From contig CP154957.1 of NCBI GenBank assembly GCA_039621445.1, positions 36,110,696 through 36,174,695 of the forward strand: a stretch of 64,000 nt of DNA, given 5' to 3'. Both the position numbers and the translations under genes were made by a program. The notes beneath the pieces were generated by a model, which was not told the origin of the DNA, searched no databases, and saw only the letters and a list, made by a program, of their open reading frames with translations. This document shows, in pieces, positions 1 through 13,950 of this stretch (position 1 is the stretch's first letter; every line of letters begins with the position of its first letter). Origin of the DNA: Euglena gracilis (taxonomy: Eukaryota > Euglenida > Euglenophyceae > Euglenales).

Positions 1-3000
1 GAATCACACCCATCATAACCACACCCACCACAACCTCACCCACCATAACCACACCCACCATAACCACACCCACCAGAACCACACCCACCAGAACCACACC
101 CACCAGAACCACACCCACCAGAACCACACACACCAGAACCACACACACCAGAACCACACCCAGCAGAACCACACCCAGCAGAACCACACACACCAGAACC
201 ACACACACCAGAACCACACCCAGCAGAACCACACCCAGCATAACCACACCCATCATAACCACACCCATCAGAACCACACACACCATCATAACCACACCCA
301 TAACCACACCCCGCATAACCACACCCATCATAACCACACCCATCATAACCACACCCATCATAAACCACACCCATCATAACCACACCCATCAGAACCACAC
401 CCATCATAACCACACCCATCATAACCACACCCATCATAACCACACCCAGCATAACCACACACACCATAACCACACACACCATAACCACACCCATCATAAT
501 CACACCCATCATAACCACACACACCATAACCACACACACCATAACCACACCCAGCATAACCACACCCATCATAACCACACACCCAGCATAACCACACCCA
601 TCATAACCACACCCATCATAACCACACCCACCATAACCACACACACCAGAACCACACCCATCATAACCACACCCACCATAACCACACCCATCATAACCAC
701 ACCCATCATAACCACACACACCATAACCACACACACCATAACCACACCCATCATAACCACACCCATCATAACCACACCCATCATAACCACACCCATCATA
801 ACCACACACACCATAACCACACCCAGCATAACCACACCCACCATAACCCACACCCATCATAACCACACCCATCAGAACCACACCCATCATAACCACACCC
901 ATCAGAACCACACCCATCATAACCACACACCCATCATAACCACACCCACCATAACCACACCCATCATAACCACACCCATCATAACCACACCCATCATAAC
1001 CACACCCATCAGAACCACACCCAGCATAACCACACCCATCAGAACCACACCCATCATAACCACACCCAGCATAACCACACACCCATCATAACCACACACA
1101 CCAGAACCACACCATCATAACCACACACACCATAACCACACACACCATAACCACACACCATAACACACCCAGCATAACCCCACCCACCATAACCACACCC
1201 ATCAGAACCACACCCCCATCATAACCACACACACCATACCACACCACACACACCATAACCACACCCCATCATAACCACACCCATCAGAACCACACCCATC
1301 ATAACCACACCCAGCATAACCACACCCATCATAACCACACCCATCATAACCACACCCAGCAGAACCACACACACACCATAACCACACACACCATAACCAC
1401 ACCCATCATAACCACACCCATCATAACCACACACACACCAGAACCACACCCATCATAACCACACCACACCCATCATAACCACACCCATCATAACCACACA
1501 CACCATAACCACACACCATAACCACACCCACCATAACCACACCCATCATAACCACACCACACCATAACCACACACACCATAACCACACCCATCATAACCA
1601 CACCCATCATAACCACCACACCCAGCATAACCACACACCCATAACCCACACACCAGTAACCACACACACATAACCACACCCACATAACCACACCCATCAT
1701 AACACACCCATCATAACCACACCCATCATAACCACACCCATCATAACCACACCCATCAGATCATAACCACACCCATCATAACCACACCCATCATAACCAC
1801 ACCCATCATAACCACACACACCATAACCACACCCAGCATAACCACACACACCATAACCACACACACCATAACCACACCCAGCATAACCACACCCATCATA
1901 ACCACACACCCATAACCACACACACCATAACCACACCCATCATAACCACAACCCATCATAACCACACCCATCATAACCACCACACCATAACCACACCCAT
2001 CATAACCACACACACCAGAACCACACCCACCATAACCACACCCATCATAACCACACCCATCATAACCACACACACCATAACCACACACACCATAACCACA
2101 CCCATCATAACCCACACCCATCATAACCACACCCATCATAACCACACACACCAGAACCACACACACCAAACACACAACCATAACCACAACCCATCATAAC
2201 CACACCCATCATTAAACACACCACCATCATAACCACACCCATCATAACCACACACACCATAACCACACACACCATAACCACACCCATCATAACCACACAC
2301 ACCATAACCACACACACCATAACCACACACACCATAACCACACCCCATAACCACACACACCATAACCACACCCATCATAACCACACACACCCATAACCAC
2401 ACCCATCATAACCACACACACCATAACCACACACACACCATAGACCACACACAACCATAACCACACACACCATAACCACACACACCATAACCACACCACC
2501 ATAACCACACCCATCATAACCACACACACCATAACCACACCCATCATAACCACACCCATCATAACCACACCCATCATAACCACACACACCATAACCACAC
2601 ACAACCATAACCACACCCATCATAATCACACCCATCATAACCACACACACACCATAACCACACACACCATAACCACACCCATCATAACCACACCCACCCA
2701 TAACCACACACCCATCATAACCACACCCAGCATAACCACACCCATCATAACCACACCCACCATAACCACACACACCATAACCACACCCATCATAACCACA
2801 CCCACACCACACCATCATAACCACACACCCATCATAACCACACCCATCATAACCACACCCAGCATACCACACACACATATAACCACCCAACCACACACAC
2901 CATAACCACACCCATCATAACCACACCCATCATAACCACACCCATCATAACCACACCCAATCATAACCACACCCATCATAACCACACCCATCATAACCAC

Positions 3001-4840
3001 ACACCATAACCACACACACCATAACCACACCCATCATAACCACACCCATCATAACCACACACACCATAACCACACACCCCATAACCACACCCATCATAAC
3101 CACACCCATCATAACCACACCACCATAACCACACACCATAACCACACCCACCATAACCACACATCATAACCACACACACCATAACCACACACACCATAAC
3201 CACACCCATCATAACCACACCCATCATAACCACACCCATCATAACCACACCCATCATAACCACACACACCATAACCACACACACCATAACCACACCCATC
3301 ATAACCACACCCATCATAACCACACACATCATAACCACACCCATCATAACCACACCCATCATAACCACACCCATCACACCCATCATAACCACACCCATCA
3401 TAACCACACCCAGCATAACCACACCCATCATAACCACACACACCATAACCACAACCCATCATAACCACACACACCAGAACCACACACACCATAACCACAC
3501 CCATCATAACCACACCCATCATAACCACACACACCATAACCACACACACCATAACCACACACCATCATAACCACACCCAGCAACCACACCCATCAACCAC
3601 ACCATAACCACACCCATCATAACCACACCCACAGCATAACCACACCCATCATAACCACACCCACCCACATAACCACACACACCATAACCACACCCATCAT
3701 AACCACACACACCATAACCCACACACCATAACCACACCCATCATAACCACACCCATCATAACCACACACCATAACCACACACACCATAACCACACCCATC
3801 ATAACCACACCCATCATAACCACACCCATCATAACCACACCCATCATAACCACACACACCATAACCACACACACCCATCATAACCACACACCCATCATAA
3901 CCACACACACCCATCATAACCACACACACCATAACCACACACCCATCATAACCACACCCATCATAACCACACCACCATAACCACACCCACATAACCACAC
4001 ACACCATAACCACACCACCATAACCACACACACCATAACCACACCCATCATAACCACACCCATCATAACCACACCCATCAGAACCACACCCATCATAACC
4101 ACACACACCATAACCACACACAAACCATAACCACACACCATCATAACCACACACCCATAACCACACACACCATAACCACACACATAACCACACACCACAC
4201 CCACATCATAACCACACACAACCATAACCACACCCACATAACCTCACACACCCACCATAACCACACCCATAACCATAACCACGACACATCATACCCACAC
4301 ACCATCATAACCACACACACCATAACCACACCCAGCATAACCACACAAACCCACACCATAACCACACACACCATAACCACACCCATCATAAACCAACACA
4401 CACCATAACCACACACACCATAAACAACACCCACATAACCACACCCATCATACACACACACACCATAACCACACACACCATAACCACACAACCTCATAAT
4501 CACACCCGCATGCAGTGCAACCACACACACCATAACCACACACACCATCAGAACACACACAGCCAAACCGACCATCACCCAGCCAGAACCACACACAGCA
4601 TAACCACAAAAAACCCATCCCAAGAACCACACCCCACGGCATCAAAAACCACACACACCAGAAATGTTGAACCACACCCAGCTAGACCACACCCACCAGA
4701 ACAATAAAACCACTACACAAACAATACCTAAAACCTATCACAGCATAACCACACACCATAACCACACCCATCATAACCACACCCATCAGAACCACACCCA
4801 TCAGAACCACACACATCATAACCATCCACCCATCACACAT
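1..4840. repeat. 15-bp minisatellite array
   Basis: A tandem array with the plus-strand unit CATAACCACACCCAT (15 bp). The variants alternate mainly among acccatcat, acacaccat, acccagcat and acccatcag endings. It runs for about 4.8 kb and decays after about 4.4 kb, where non-repeat words appear. Because 15 is a multiple of three and the minus strand has few stops, long minus-strand frames encoding CGYDG, VVMMG or MWLWCV pentapeptides arise. These are artefacts of the repeat: single-base slips switch the frame repeatedly and no flanking coding signal exists. The array could be subtelomeric or centromeric, but the sequence does not show which. Confidence 0.95.
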
Positions 4841-5118
4841 ACACACCTGCACACATGACTGATGATACGATGGATGCCGTTCAGAAAAGAAACGCTGGGC
4901 TGGCATGAAGGGTATGACCAATGTGCAACCTTTTCCCCAGTGTCCTAACCTGTGTTCCAGGAGCAGCCAAAGGGCTGCGTCGAACAGGCAGCAGCAACAA
5001 TCACAGAACGGACCATTTTGACAACGTTCTCCCTGCCCCCTCCCGTGATTATCATTTCTTCTCGCCCAATGGGCTACCTTGGTGCCCCGTGCCAGTGCCA
5101 GTCGATCGCATGGCCCTT

Positions 5119-5198
5119 GCAGTGGGCCCGCCTCCAAGACATGGACAAGGAAAAGAAGCTGATCACATCCGCCACCCCCGAGTTAAAGAAGCTGAAGA

Positions 5199-5200
<2 letters not shown>
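5119..5200 (+). CDS. Exon of a charged coiled-coil protein (first of two)
   Basis: The frame reads ...LQDMDKEKKLITSATPELKKLKK. The upstream context cttgcag can serve as an acceptor. The exon ends at AAG followed immediately by a GT microsatellite, so the donor is the first GT of that tract. Joining to the CTG at 5953 keeps phase 0 and gives a continuous Lys/Glu-rich helix. The true start of the gene is not visible; the internal ATG at about 5141 is a possible start. Confidence 0.4.
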
Positions 5201-5241
<41 letters not shown>

Positions 5242-5335
5242 CACGTGCACGTGCACGTGCGCGTGTGCGTCTGTGTGTGTTTGTGTGCGTGCGTGCGTGC
5301 ATGCACGTGTGCGTGTATGCTTGTGCCCATGCGTG

Positions 5336-5371
<36 letters not shown>

Positions 5372-5465
5372 TGTGTGCGTGCGTGTGTGTGTTTGTGCAT
5401 TGTGTATCTGTGTGTGCTTGCCTACGTGCGTGCGTGCGTGCATATGTATGTGTGTTGTCCGCACG
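5201..5465 (+). repeat. GT / GTGC microsatellite at an intron start
   Basis: A run of GT followed by GTGC and GTGTGC variants, about 265 bp. It starts exactly at the donor of the preceding exon, so the first part of the intron is a simple repeat. The CV and HT repeat frames on both strands are not genes. Confidence 0.9.
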
Positions 5466-5952
5466 TGTGGGTTTGTTGACAGTTAATTGTGTGCCAATTT
5501 TATCCATTTGGGTTGGAATGCCGGAAGTACCTTCGAGGCGGCACACTAGTAAAGGTAAGTGGGATCCTGAGGTCAGTGGAAATCAAGAGGTGGGGTTTCA
5601 GTCTGTTTGCGTGCTGTGATAAGATTTAAAAATGGGGCAATGCTGGCCGTTTGTGTTGGTATTTTGAGGTGTTATTCTTTTTGCATTGATTTCCTTTGAA
5701 GCAACTCCATGTGAGATGCAAATCCACTTTAAGGGGGCAGTATCAGCATCGAGCTGCTGAATTGAAACTGGAGCAACTTCTCGCGTGTTTTCCAACCTGT
5801 GCAGGCATCCACTTTCTGAGTGTGTGTGAATGGGTGGGACACATTCACATCTGGACGACAGTTTATCCTCCAAAACTGTTTTCATCGAATCAAAAACCCA
5901 AATGGCTTCATTGCCGAATGCGGTTCTCTCGCCCGGGCCCGACCCCCAGCTG

Positions 5953-6130
5953 AAGACGAAGGAGATGAAAGCGCTGAAGGAGGACATGGAGCGCCGGCAC
6001 AAGGAAGAGCTGGAGGCGTTCGATGCGGCGCAGGCCAAGTCCGCCGGGGACGAGCTGGCGAAGGTCGTGACGCCGCCGATGAGCCGGCTGCAGGCGCTGG
6101 AGCTGCAACACATGTTTGGCCAGCGGGGCC
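5953..6130 (+). CDS. Exon of a charged coiled-coil protein (possible OTU6B-type N-terminal helix)
   Basis: After a good acceptor (gacccccag) the frame reads LKTKEMKALKEDMERRHKEE and continues LEAFDAAQA...DELAKVVTPPMSRLQALELQHMFG. The pattern of Lys/Glu helix with an ERRHKEEL core resembles the N-terminal coiled coil of OTUD6-type deubiquitinases, which lies before the catalytic OTU domain. No OTU catalytic domain (Cys/His motifs) was found downstream, so this assignment is weak and a generic coiled-coil protein is equally possible. The codon use is GC-rich, like the other credible exons here. The 3' end of the exon is uncertain because the frame runs into a poly-G tract at about 6140. Confidence 0.35.
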
Positions 6131-6139
6131 CGGCCGGTG

Positions 6140-9100
6140 GGGGGGGGTGGGGTGCTTGTTGATTCGGCAATTAAAACCTATTTCCAGGGCCCGACACCTG
6201 TCTTGAAAATCGACTGACATAAACGGGTTTTAGCAAGGGCGATGCTCCAAAGAAACGGTTTTCAAGACAGGCACCCGTTTACTTGGGATGCAGGCACCTG
6301 TTGATTGAAGCCACAAAAGAATCTGTGAATCCACAATTGAAGGTACAGAAGAATGTGTGGGGACTAGTGTCCCAGAGCTCAACAAGAGCTGAAACAGTGG
6401 TAACGACAGAAACCTTACAGACGAAAATCACCAGAACACGATCACAACCAGGAGCACGACCGAAACCGAACTACTGCATGGCGTTGCGACAGCCCTTGCA
6501 CACCCACCCAAATCTGGGTGGATGTTGGAGATCCACACACTTGGGCCGTTAACAGGGTCCTTGGGATCTTTTTTTCACCACAGCAGCTGCTTTTTGCATC
6601 TCAGCAACAAAAAACTCCGGGGATGGAGGGGCTTTCAGACTGGCCTCCCACACAAGGTTTTGCCGCTTGGCCATGAAGAACAATCTATGAAAAAGGCAAA
6701 GAAGGAGGATGAGGCAAATAAGAGAGATGTTCTCATTTCACAAAAGGTCGAACGGGTTTCCAGACAGGCGCTCGTTTGTATAAAACGGTTTTCAGACGGG
6801 CACCGTTTTCTTGACGAAAACCGCAAAAAGGTCAAAAAAAACCACCGTACGGGTTACTAATCGTCGAACGTTGTTCAACCCAGGCGTGCGGGCCCTGCGA
6901 AATAGGTTTCAGAACAATCGACTGCACTAACGGTTTTAGCAGGGGCGCCGGGCGGCCTGGTGCCTAGGGGCTGCCTGGCACCCCCGCTAACACCGTGAGT
7001 GGCAGTCGATTTTTGTATGGATTCAGTGACTGACGGTTGATTGACGTTGGCAGGGGAGCGGATGAATGCCATCCAGGCCTCTGCTTTTGAGCACTACTAC
7101 TGAGGTTCAAGGCAGAGTTCTTCCTGTGATTCTCTTTTGCCAAGGAAGGGATCTTTCTGTGTCACCATAGCTATTTTTCTACTTCACACGGATACATGTA
7201 ACAACGTATTTTCTCTGTTTCGTACCTTTACTGGTGTGGTTCTGGTGGGTGCAAAATTGGCAAACAGGACTCTTGGGCAAGCACCCTTGACTGGGCGTGA
7301 CTGCATGTGATGGTGTGACTGGAAACTTTGGCCACATCTGGCCTTTTTTGTCCTTTTTTGTCCGCTTCTGGCCATCTTTAGCAAAGCGTGGCCACCTGTG
7401 GATATTTTTGAGTGTTTTTTTTGTTGTTTTTTTGGCCAATTTTTGCCGTTTCTGGCTTTGGGGTTTCCGTGCTTCGCCTGGTTGCGAGTGAGCGTAGCGT
7501 GACTGGGTGTGGCTGGACGTGACTGGTCATGACTGAGCGTGAGTGGGCGTGATTGAGCGTGACCGTCCTGGGATTCTGGATGACCTTAGGTGCGTTCTCT
7601 TGGGGAACGCCGGGCAGCTCCTTTTCCTGCGACTGGAGGTTTGGAGGGAGCGCTACGCCACTCCACACGCCGGGTGGAGCCGCGCTGCCGGCAAGGGACT
7701 GCTGCGGACCCCGGGCAGTGCGAAGTGATCGCCGCTGCCCCGCACCCGCGCCACGATGCCCCGTCGTGCGCTCCGACGGGGCGGCGGTGGGGGGGGGGAC
7801 CGCCCCCTTCCAGCCCCGGCCGGCCCCAGCAGCCCCACCAGCCTGCACGGTGCAAAAGCATCGGCTGTGACTTGGGTCCTCCCTTCCTGGCACGCCGCCA
7901 CCCTCTCCCCTTCATGTCCTCCTCGCCCAGCACCCATACTGGATCCTCTTCTGACCTTTGAGTGTGTGTGTGTGTGTGTGTTGTGTGTGTGTGTGTGTGT
8001 GGTGTGTGTGTGTGTGTGGGTGGGTGGGTGGGTGTGGCTCTGGCCTCATGGGGCCAGTGGCGGTGTTAGCCCTTTTCCCTTTTCGAGGTTCAATGACCAA
8101 CTGATTTGCCATGTGGAGCAGACGTTCATTTAGTGTGGCACACCAAGGTTGTCATTTTGTGGTTCACTGTGGACACCAATTTTTTTTTTGCAGTTCATCT
8201 GTGGACACCAAAAAAATGCTTGCGGTTCACATGTGGACACCAAGAAATTTTCCCACCGCCTGCTGACATTTGCATTATTATCTTTCTCCTCAACAGCGGT
8301 GGAGCAAGCTTCTTTGAACATGTTTGCCCAACAGTGCCCTCGGGAGGAGCCAGAGAAGGCGGAGAGTGCAGCCTCTGAGTCCCCACTCGCTTTCTCTTCC
8401 AGCTCATCTGCAGGTTCCCCTTCTCCAAGGAAAAAAAAACCTCTTTACCATATCGAATAGGAAATTGGCATAAGTTTCGCCCCGCATGGCAAAATAACTG
8501 AGGTTGGTTGAATTATGATCCAAAGATTGAAATCAGGGGTTTTTTCTTCACACTGTACATTTTTTGCACTTCTGGCCAATTTTTTTTGTACTTTATCTCA
8601 AAAATGTTTGCACCTTATCCCAAAAATATTTGCCTCCATTCCGAAAAAATTTGCATTTGGATCGGGTGTTTTGCACAGTTGCCCTTTGAAACTCCAATTG
8701 GAGTGGATCTTTTTCCATTGTGCAGTGAAACGCTTTTTTTCATTGTGCCAAAATAAAACGATGGAGGGCAATTTTTTTCAAAACAAATGCAAATGCTTTT
8801 GGGGCGTAGTGCAAAAATTTTTGAGACCTTTGGGAAATTTTTTTGACGGTGCTGGGCAAAAAAAAATTGACAGGTTGGGGCAAATATTTTTGCCAGCCGT
8901 GGGCAAACATTTCAGACGCTGGGTGTAAAATGAAACCCCTGATTGAAATGTGGTGTTCAATTTGTCATCAATTTCGGCAGCATCCAAAGGTTTCAGGTGT
9001 TGGTTAAAAAAAGGAATGCGCTTGCAATGCCAACTACTCAATACAGGGCTCTCACTGTCACAACACACGAGAATGGAGTTTTTTCCCCCCAATCTTCAAT

Positions 9101-9590
9101 CAAGTTTTGTGGGCAACAACATCTTTTGTGGACACCAAATTTTTTTTGTGGTTCACCTGTGGACACCAAAAATTTTTTTGTGGTTCACACGATTTTTGAA
9201 TGTCTGTGTGGAAGCCCCCCCCCCCCTTTCCCCACGAAACTCCTCCACTTCATGCTTCAACCCTGCAGTTCGGGGTGATGCAGAACGCATGCACACGAGC
9301 ACTACCGTCTCCTGGTTCAGCAGGCACTCACTTTGAAGTATGGGAAAAAAACCTGAAGGATTTGCGACCCGATCGCTACCAAAAACCCGACAGGAGGGCG
9401 TTTTTGGATAATGTCGCTGCTGAGGATGACAGAGAATTTTCGTTGCAGGAGTTTCAGGAGTTGAGGGGGGTAACACGCGCTGCCGTTGAGACTTGGTAAA
9501 ACTGCTGTGCGGGGATTGGGGTCAACTGGTAGGACAATCCAGGGGGGGCTCTGACCACAGATGATATTTTTTGCAAACCCCATGTGAAAC
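6140..9590. other. Repeat-rich stretch without a convincing gene
   Basis: Contains decayed copies of a short word around cggttttcaagacaggcacc (6210-6290, 6750-6810). A degenerate array of GTGACTGG/GAGCGTGA words lies at 7490-7570, T-rich TTTTGGCCA words at 7320-7460 and a GT microsatellite at 7961-8035. Copies of a repeat containing GTGGACACCA lie at 8160-8245 and 9120-9195. Possible but unproven exon fragments lie at 8290-8460 (Ser/Pro-rich, ending KKKPLYHIE) and 9325-9500 (HFEVWEKNLKDLRPDRY). Neither has a partner exon I could join. Confidence 0.5.
9325..9499 (+). CDS. Doubtful exon, unknown protein
   Basis: After a possible acceptor (ctggttcag) the plus frame reads HFEVWEKNLKDLRPDRYQK and then DRRAFLDNVAAEDDREFSLQ, with stop TAA at 9497. 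The composition is protein-like and mixed rather than repeat-derived. No homology is recognised, no upstream exon could be joined, and the antisense frame is also open. Confidence 0.2.
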
Positions 9591-9593
9591 AGG

Positions 9594-9831
9594 TAACCCC
9601 CCCCCCTAATAGAAGCACGGGTGCGCTTATAGGGGACCGCCGCCTCCAGCGGCGGGGGGTGCGCTTCTATTTGGACCCTACCTGCGCGATTTTTGTTGAT
9701 TTCCTTTAGAAATCCCATCAAAATGGGGGGTGCGCTTGTAGCGGACCGCCGCCTTCGGCGGCGGGGGGTGCGCCTTTATTTGGACCCTGCGCTTGTAGCG
9801 GCCCCGTGCTTCTATTAGGGGGGGGGGTTTA
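9594..9831. mobile_element. MITE-like element with poly-C inverted repeats (copy 1)
   Basis: The left end reads TAACCCCCC...TAATAGAAGCACGGG and the right end is its reverse complement, CCCGTGCTTCTATTAGGGGG..TTTA. The interior has two near-identical sub-repeats (ggggtgcgctt...gcggaccgccgcc). A second copy with the same ends and interior lies at 54,587-54,819. There is no coding capacity. Two copies with conserved ends and unrelated flanks support a mobile element. Confidence 0.75.
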
Positions 9832-9839
9832 AGGTGTCC

Positions 9840-12650
9840 TGGGGTTGTACACGGGTGCATGATGTGTGTTTGTTTGCGTTAGGGTTGGTAACCGCATCCA
9901 TCCACCCTTCGCTTTGAACAGTCCTTGGCAACTCTTCCCCAGAGAAACTGCAGGAACATTCTTTTAGTTAGCAAAAACAGAAAAGTTCTTTTTCTTTGCA
10001 CCCACCTCCGCCTTTTTGTTAGCGGCAGCTGCTGCACTGCGGCACAGTTTTTGTTGCACACCACTTGCCTCGTGGCAAAGTTAGCTTCATGGCCACACCC
10101 GTCCCATTGTTTGGTGGGTTTCACACACGGGAAAAAAGTCCTGTGCTGTCTCCACCGCATCGTAAAAATTTTTTTGCACCACGACCAACACATCAGGAGA
10201 AAATGCTTGTGCCATGGCCACCGCTGCGACCTAACTACAAGTGTGCCCGGGAAGGAGGACCTTCGTAGCACAAAGACCGTCGACATGATGCACACCACCG
10301 CGTTTTTTTTGGGTGGTCCTGGGTTGCCACTTTTCGCTGCTTGCCTTTTCTGCCGCACAACAACTTTGGAGGGGGTTGTCCATGTGGTTGCAAAGTCCGA
10401 GGGGTCTATGCCCTTGCGGAATTTTGACCAAACATGCAATTTTTCAAAAATTTATTGAATTTTTTTGTTCTTTTTAGGCTGAATTTGTTTTTTTATTTTT
10501 AAGTTTAAGTTTATTTTGTTTTTGTTTTTTTTAGGTTTAGTGCCCTAGAAATAGGCCCTGGCTGTGAGACGGATCCCCTGCCTGCCCTTCCCTCCCTTCT
10601 CTCCAGCCACTGCCCGGGCCCCTCGCCCTTCACCCGTTGACCCACCCACCCATCAATGTCGCTCCGCCCGACGTCATACGCTGCCCTCGCCCCCCTGGAG
10701 CCTGACCCGGCTTTGTTCTGCGGACTTCCCCCCCCCCCCCCTCGTCAGGTTTTTGGTGGGTTGGCGCCGTGTTGAAGGCGCCGGGGCCTGGATTTTCGGG
10801 GGAAGTTTGCCGTGGCCGGCCGGCCGGCCCCCAACGCTGACCCCCTGGGGGGTGGGCGGGTTGGGCAGGCACTCCCTGGCGCCCGGCACCTTCTCTGGGG
10901 GTTGGGGAACGGAGCCGGAGCCCGACCGCCCCGCCGCCAGCGGGCGGTGGGTGGCCGCGGCCAGCGGGGCGGCGCTGCTGCTGGTCGCCGGCGCCGTGGC
11001 CCACGCCCCCCGCTCCGCCCCGGCGATGGCCCTCGCCGCCGAAGTTCGCCCCGAGCGGACCGTTGGCCGGCCGCTGTCGGCCATGGCGCGTAGGCGGAGG
11101 CTGTAGGCAAGCCCTTTTGATGATGCAAGGCGATGGATGGCGGTGCAAGGTTGGTGCCAACATTTTTTGATATTTCAGCCATTTTTTAGCTTCTTTTTGA
11201 TATTTTTTGGCCACTCTTGTCTCATTTTTTTGGCCACTTCTGTGGCCAAAAACGAGACTTTTTGCCTTTTTTTGCTTTTTTGGCTATTCTTTGGCTATCT
11301 TCGTTGGCCATTTTCGGCCGTTTTTTTTTGGCCATATTGTGTTGTTTTTTTGACTGCTTTCGGCTACTTTTGGCTCATTTTGGCCACTTTTACCTGCTTT
11401 TTTTTTTTTGCTGGTTGACTGGTCACTTTGCACCTTTGGATGCTTTTGCCCATTTTCGGTCATTTCTGGCCCATTTTTGGGCATTTCCGCCATTTTTGGC
11501 CATTTGGTCATTTTATAAACAAAAACAACTTAAAGCAGCCAAAAGTGGCTGGTGGGTGATCAAAGGTGCGTGGCTGTGGGGGGGGGGGGCGGGGGAAAGG
11601 CACACACAACGGTGGCTATCGTCCCAGCCATCCGGATCCGTCCCGGATGATGTGCCGGTTTTTGGTTTTCAGTCCTGTGTGTGGGGGGGGGGGCAGCGTT
11701 TCACAGCATGCCAGGCCTGTGGAACGTCGTGTCCATTTGCCACGCTCGTGGTCTGCACGCGGTCTGTTTGGGTTTCAGATGTTGGTTGCCCCCTCATTCT
11801 GCTCCACCTCATTTCCTGGCCGGTTGGGTGGTAATGTTGCCCAGCCTTCTCCTGGCGGCAGCCCCCCTGCCCCTCGCCCCACCCCTGCCGGCCCCCCGGC
11901 CACTCCCGGCGGCCCCCCTCGCGGGCCCCGCTGTGACGGCACTGTGGACGGCCGACCCCACCGCCAAGCCGCTGTTGAGCCGCCCCACCCAGGCCCCCGC
12001 CCCGGTCGGACCTATGCCAGCGGGGCAGCGCCACGCTGGGGGCCGGCATACATTCGTGGTGACCCCAAGCTGGTTTTGGTTGACCTGTGGACACCACAAG
12101 CCATACCAAGCTGTTCTGTGGTATGTTTGTGGATCTCAATGGTTCATAGTTATTTTTTTTGCGGACCACACCAAACGTCTGACTGTGGGTGGCAGACTGG
12201 GGGGACGGGGGCCCGGCGGTGACTGGTGGCTGACCGTCGTCGCTGCCGCCGCCGCCTTCGGCGCCGCGGCGTGGCTGGCGGCGAGCCGCGTCCTGCCAGG
12301 CGGGCGGCAGGGGCCGGCCTCAGACGTGGCAGTGCTGACGCTGGTCGGGAAGAAGTTGAAGGGACCCGGGCACGGTGGGGCATGGCTGGCACAGGGCTGC
12401 CCACTTGCCCACATCGCAGCTGCACCCAGGCGGGTATAAGTCAATGTACTTCACCCGGCCTCTGACACTGGTCATTGGGGCCACGTTGTGCTTGAATATT
12501 GCAGCAATGCTGCGACTGAGCTTCACATGCCAAGTTGGAACTGTCTATTTGGACCCCACTGATCAGTTTTTGGGCAGGGACCATTCTACCCCCGCCGCAT
12601 TCCATCACCGCGCAGTACTGGGAGGTCGATTTCCAGGGTATATTGTCCCC
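9840..12650. other. Intergenic or 5' region upstream of FBPase with possible leader exons
   Basis: 10,440-10,550 is T/A-rich. 11,150-11,520 is a T-rich stretch with repeated TTTTGGCCA words. Two GC-rich blocks carry hydrophobic frames that could be signal or transit peptides: about 10,940-11,103 (WVAAASGAALLLVAGAVAHA, then Arg-rich, stop at 11,104) and about 12,205-12,360 (LTVVAAAAAFGAAAWLAASR, then ASDVAVLTLVGKKLK). Either could be a leader exon of the downstream plastid enzyme, but no splice path was established. Confidence 0.35.
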
Positions 12651-12671
12651 TGAAAAACCTGCTCCGCGCAG

Positions 12672-13910
12672 GCGCCCAATCTACACGACGGCCGCCCCGC
12701 CGTGACCCCGTGTTCCGGGAGAAGTGCGATCGTGTCGGCATCACGCTGACGCGCTTCATGAACGAGATGGTGCGCGCCAACCCGGACATGGCGGAGCTGG
12801 AGTCCGTGTTTGCGTCCATTCAGACGGCGGGGAAGGCCATTGCCAAGCTGGTCCCCCCAGGCCGTCCCCCCTGACACTCCTTCCACTCATATCTCCCCAC
12901 TGGGAGTACAATATAATACGGGTTGAGAACACCAACATTTTTTGTGGTTTCTCCCACTTTGTGTTTTTTTTTTAGTTCTGCTGAGAAATGAATTTGGCTT
13001 TTATAAATTCCGCATTCTATACTACATTTTTCCTGTGACCAAAGCTTTTGTCTTTTTTTTGCCATTGCTGTATTTTTTTGGCAACAATTTACATTTTTCT
13101 TGTTTTTTTTTGCAACAAGGATCATCGAAAATGAACAAAATTTAACTTTTTTTTTGCCATTGTGCTTCCACCCCTCCCCCCCCCACTTGTGAATACCCAC
13201 AAGGTGACCCTTTTGGAGTTTGGTTGGGCTTTGCCATATGGAGGGGTTTGATGGAAAGCACTGCTGTCCGATGCCAACCAACTCTTAATCAGAGTCTGTC
13301 GTGATGGAGTTGGAATCCCTTCACAGATAGGACTGGGTTGCCTGTCCCTAGCGGGCCCCCATCGATGGGATGCTGGGCAAGCAGGGCAGCACCAACGTGC
13401 AGGGGGAGGAACAGAAGAAGCTGGATGTGACCTCGCCCCCAAAGTGACTCCCAATCCTCCTCCTTCTCTGTGTTTCTGTCTGTGTTCATCCTCATTTCTG
13501 TCTGTCTGTGTTTCTTTTTGTCTGCCGTCTTTGAGCATATGTCAATATTGCCGTGCTTTGTGTGTTGTGCGCGCATGCATGTGCACGGTCGTGTGCATTT
13601 GTGTGTGTGCGCAAATGTAAGTGTGTGCGTGAATGCGCGCGTGCTATGTGCGTGCATGTATATGCCAGTGTGAGCGTGTGTGTGGTAGCACATTGTCCTG
13701 TTGATTTGGGGGCATGGCTTTGATCACCAACGACCTGCTCAAGCGCGTGCTGAAGTACACCGGCAGGATGGGTGTCATCGCCTCCGAGGAGGAGAACGAG
13801 CCTGTGGCAATTGACAACAGACTCCATGAATCCTATGGATTGGAGACCCAAGCCCCTCCACATGCCCCCTATCCTCATCAAATATTTGTTTGTATTCTGT
13901 GCGTGTCTGT

Positions 13911-13950
<40 letters not shown>

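Noticed and set aside
36-1082. 348-residue minus-strand frame of Cys/Gly/Tyr repeats
   Set aside because: It is the 15-bp minisatellite read in a frame without stops; single-base slips change frame and there is no start context or flanking exon.
4921-5619. 232-residue plus frame with Val-Cys repeats
   Set aside because: Driven by the GT microsatellite; only the exon at 5,119-5,200 in another frame is credible.
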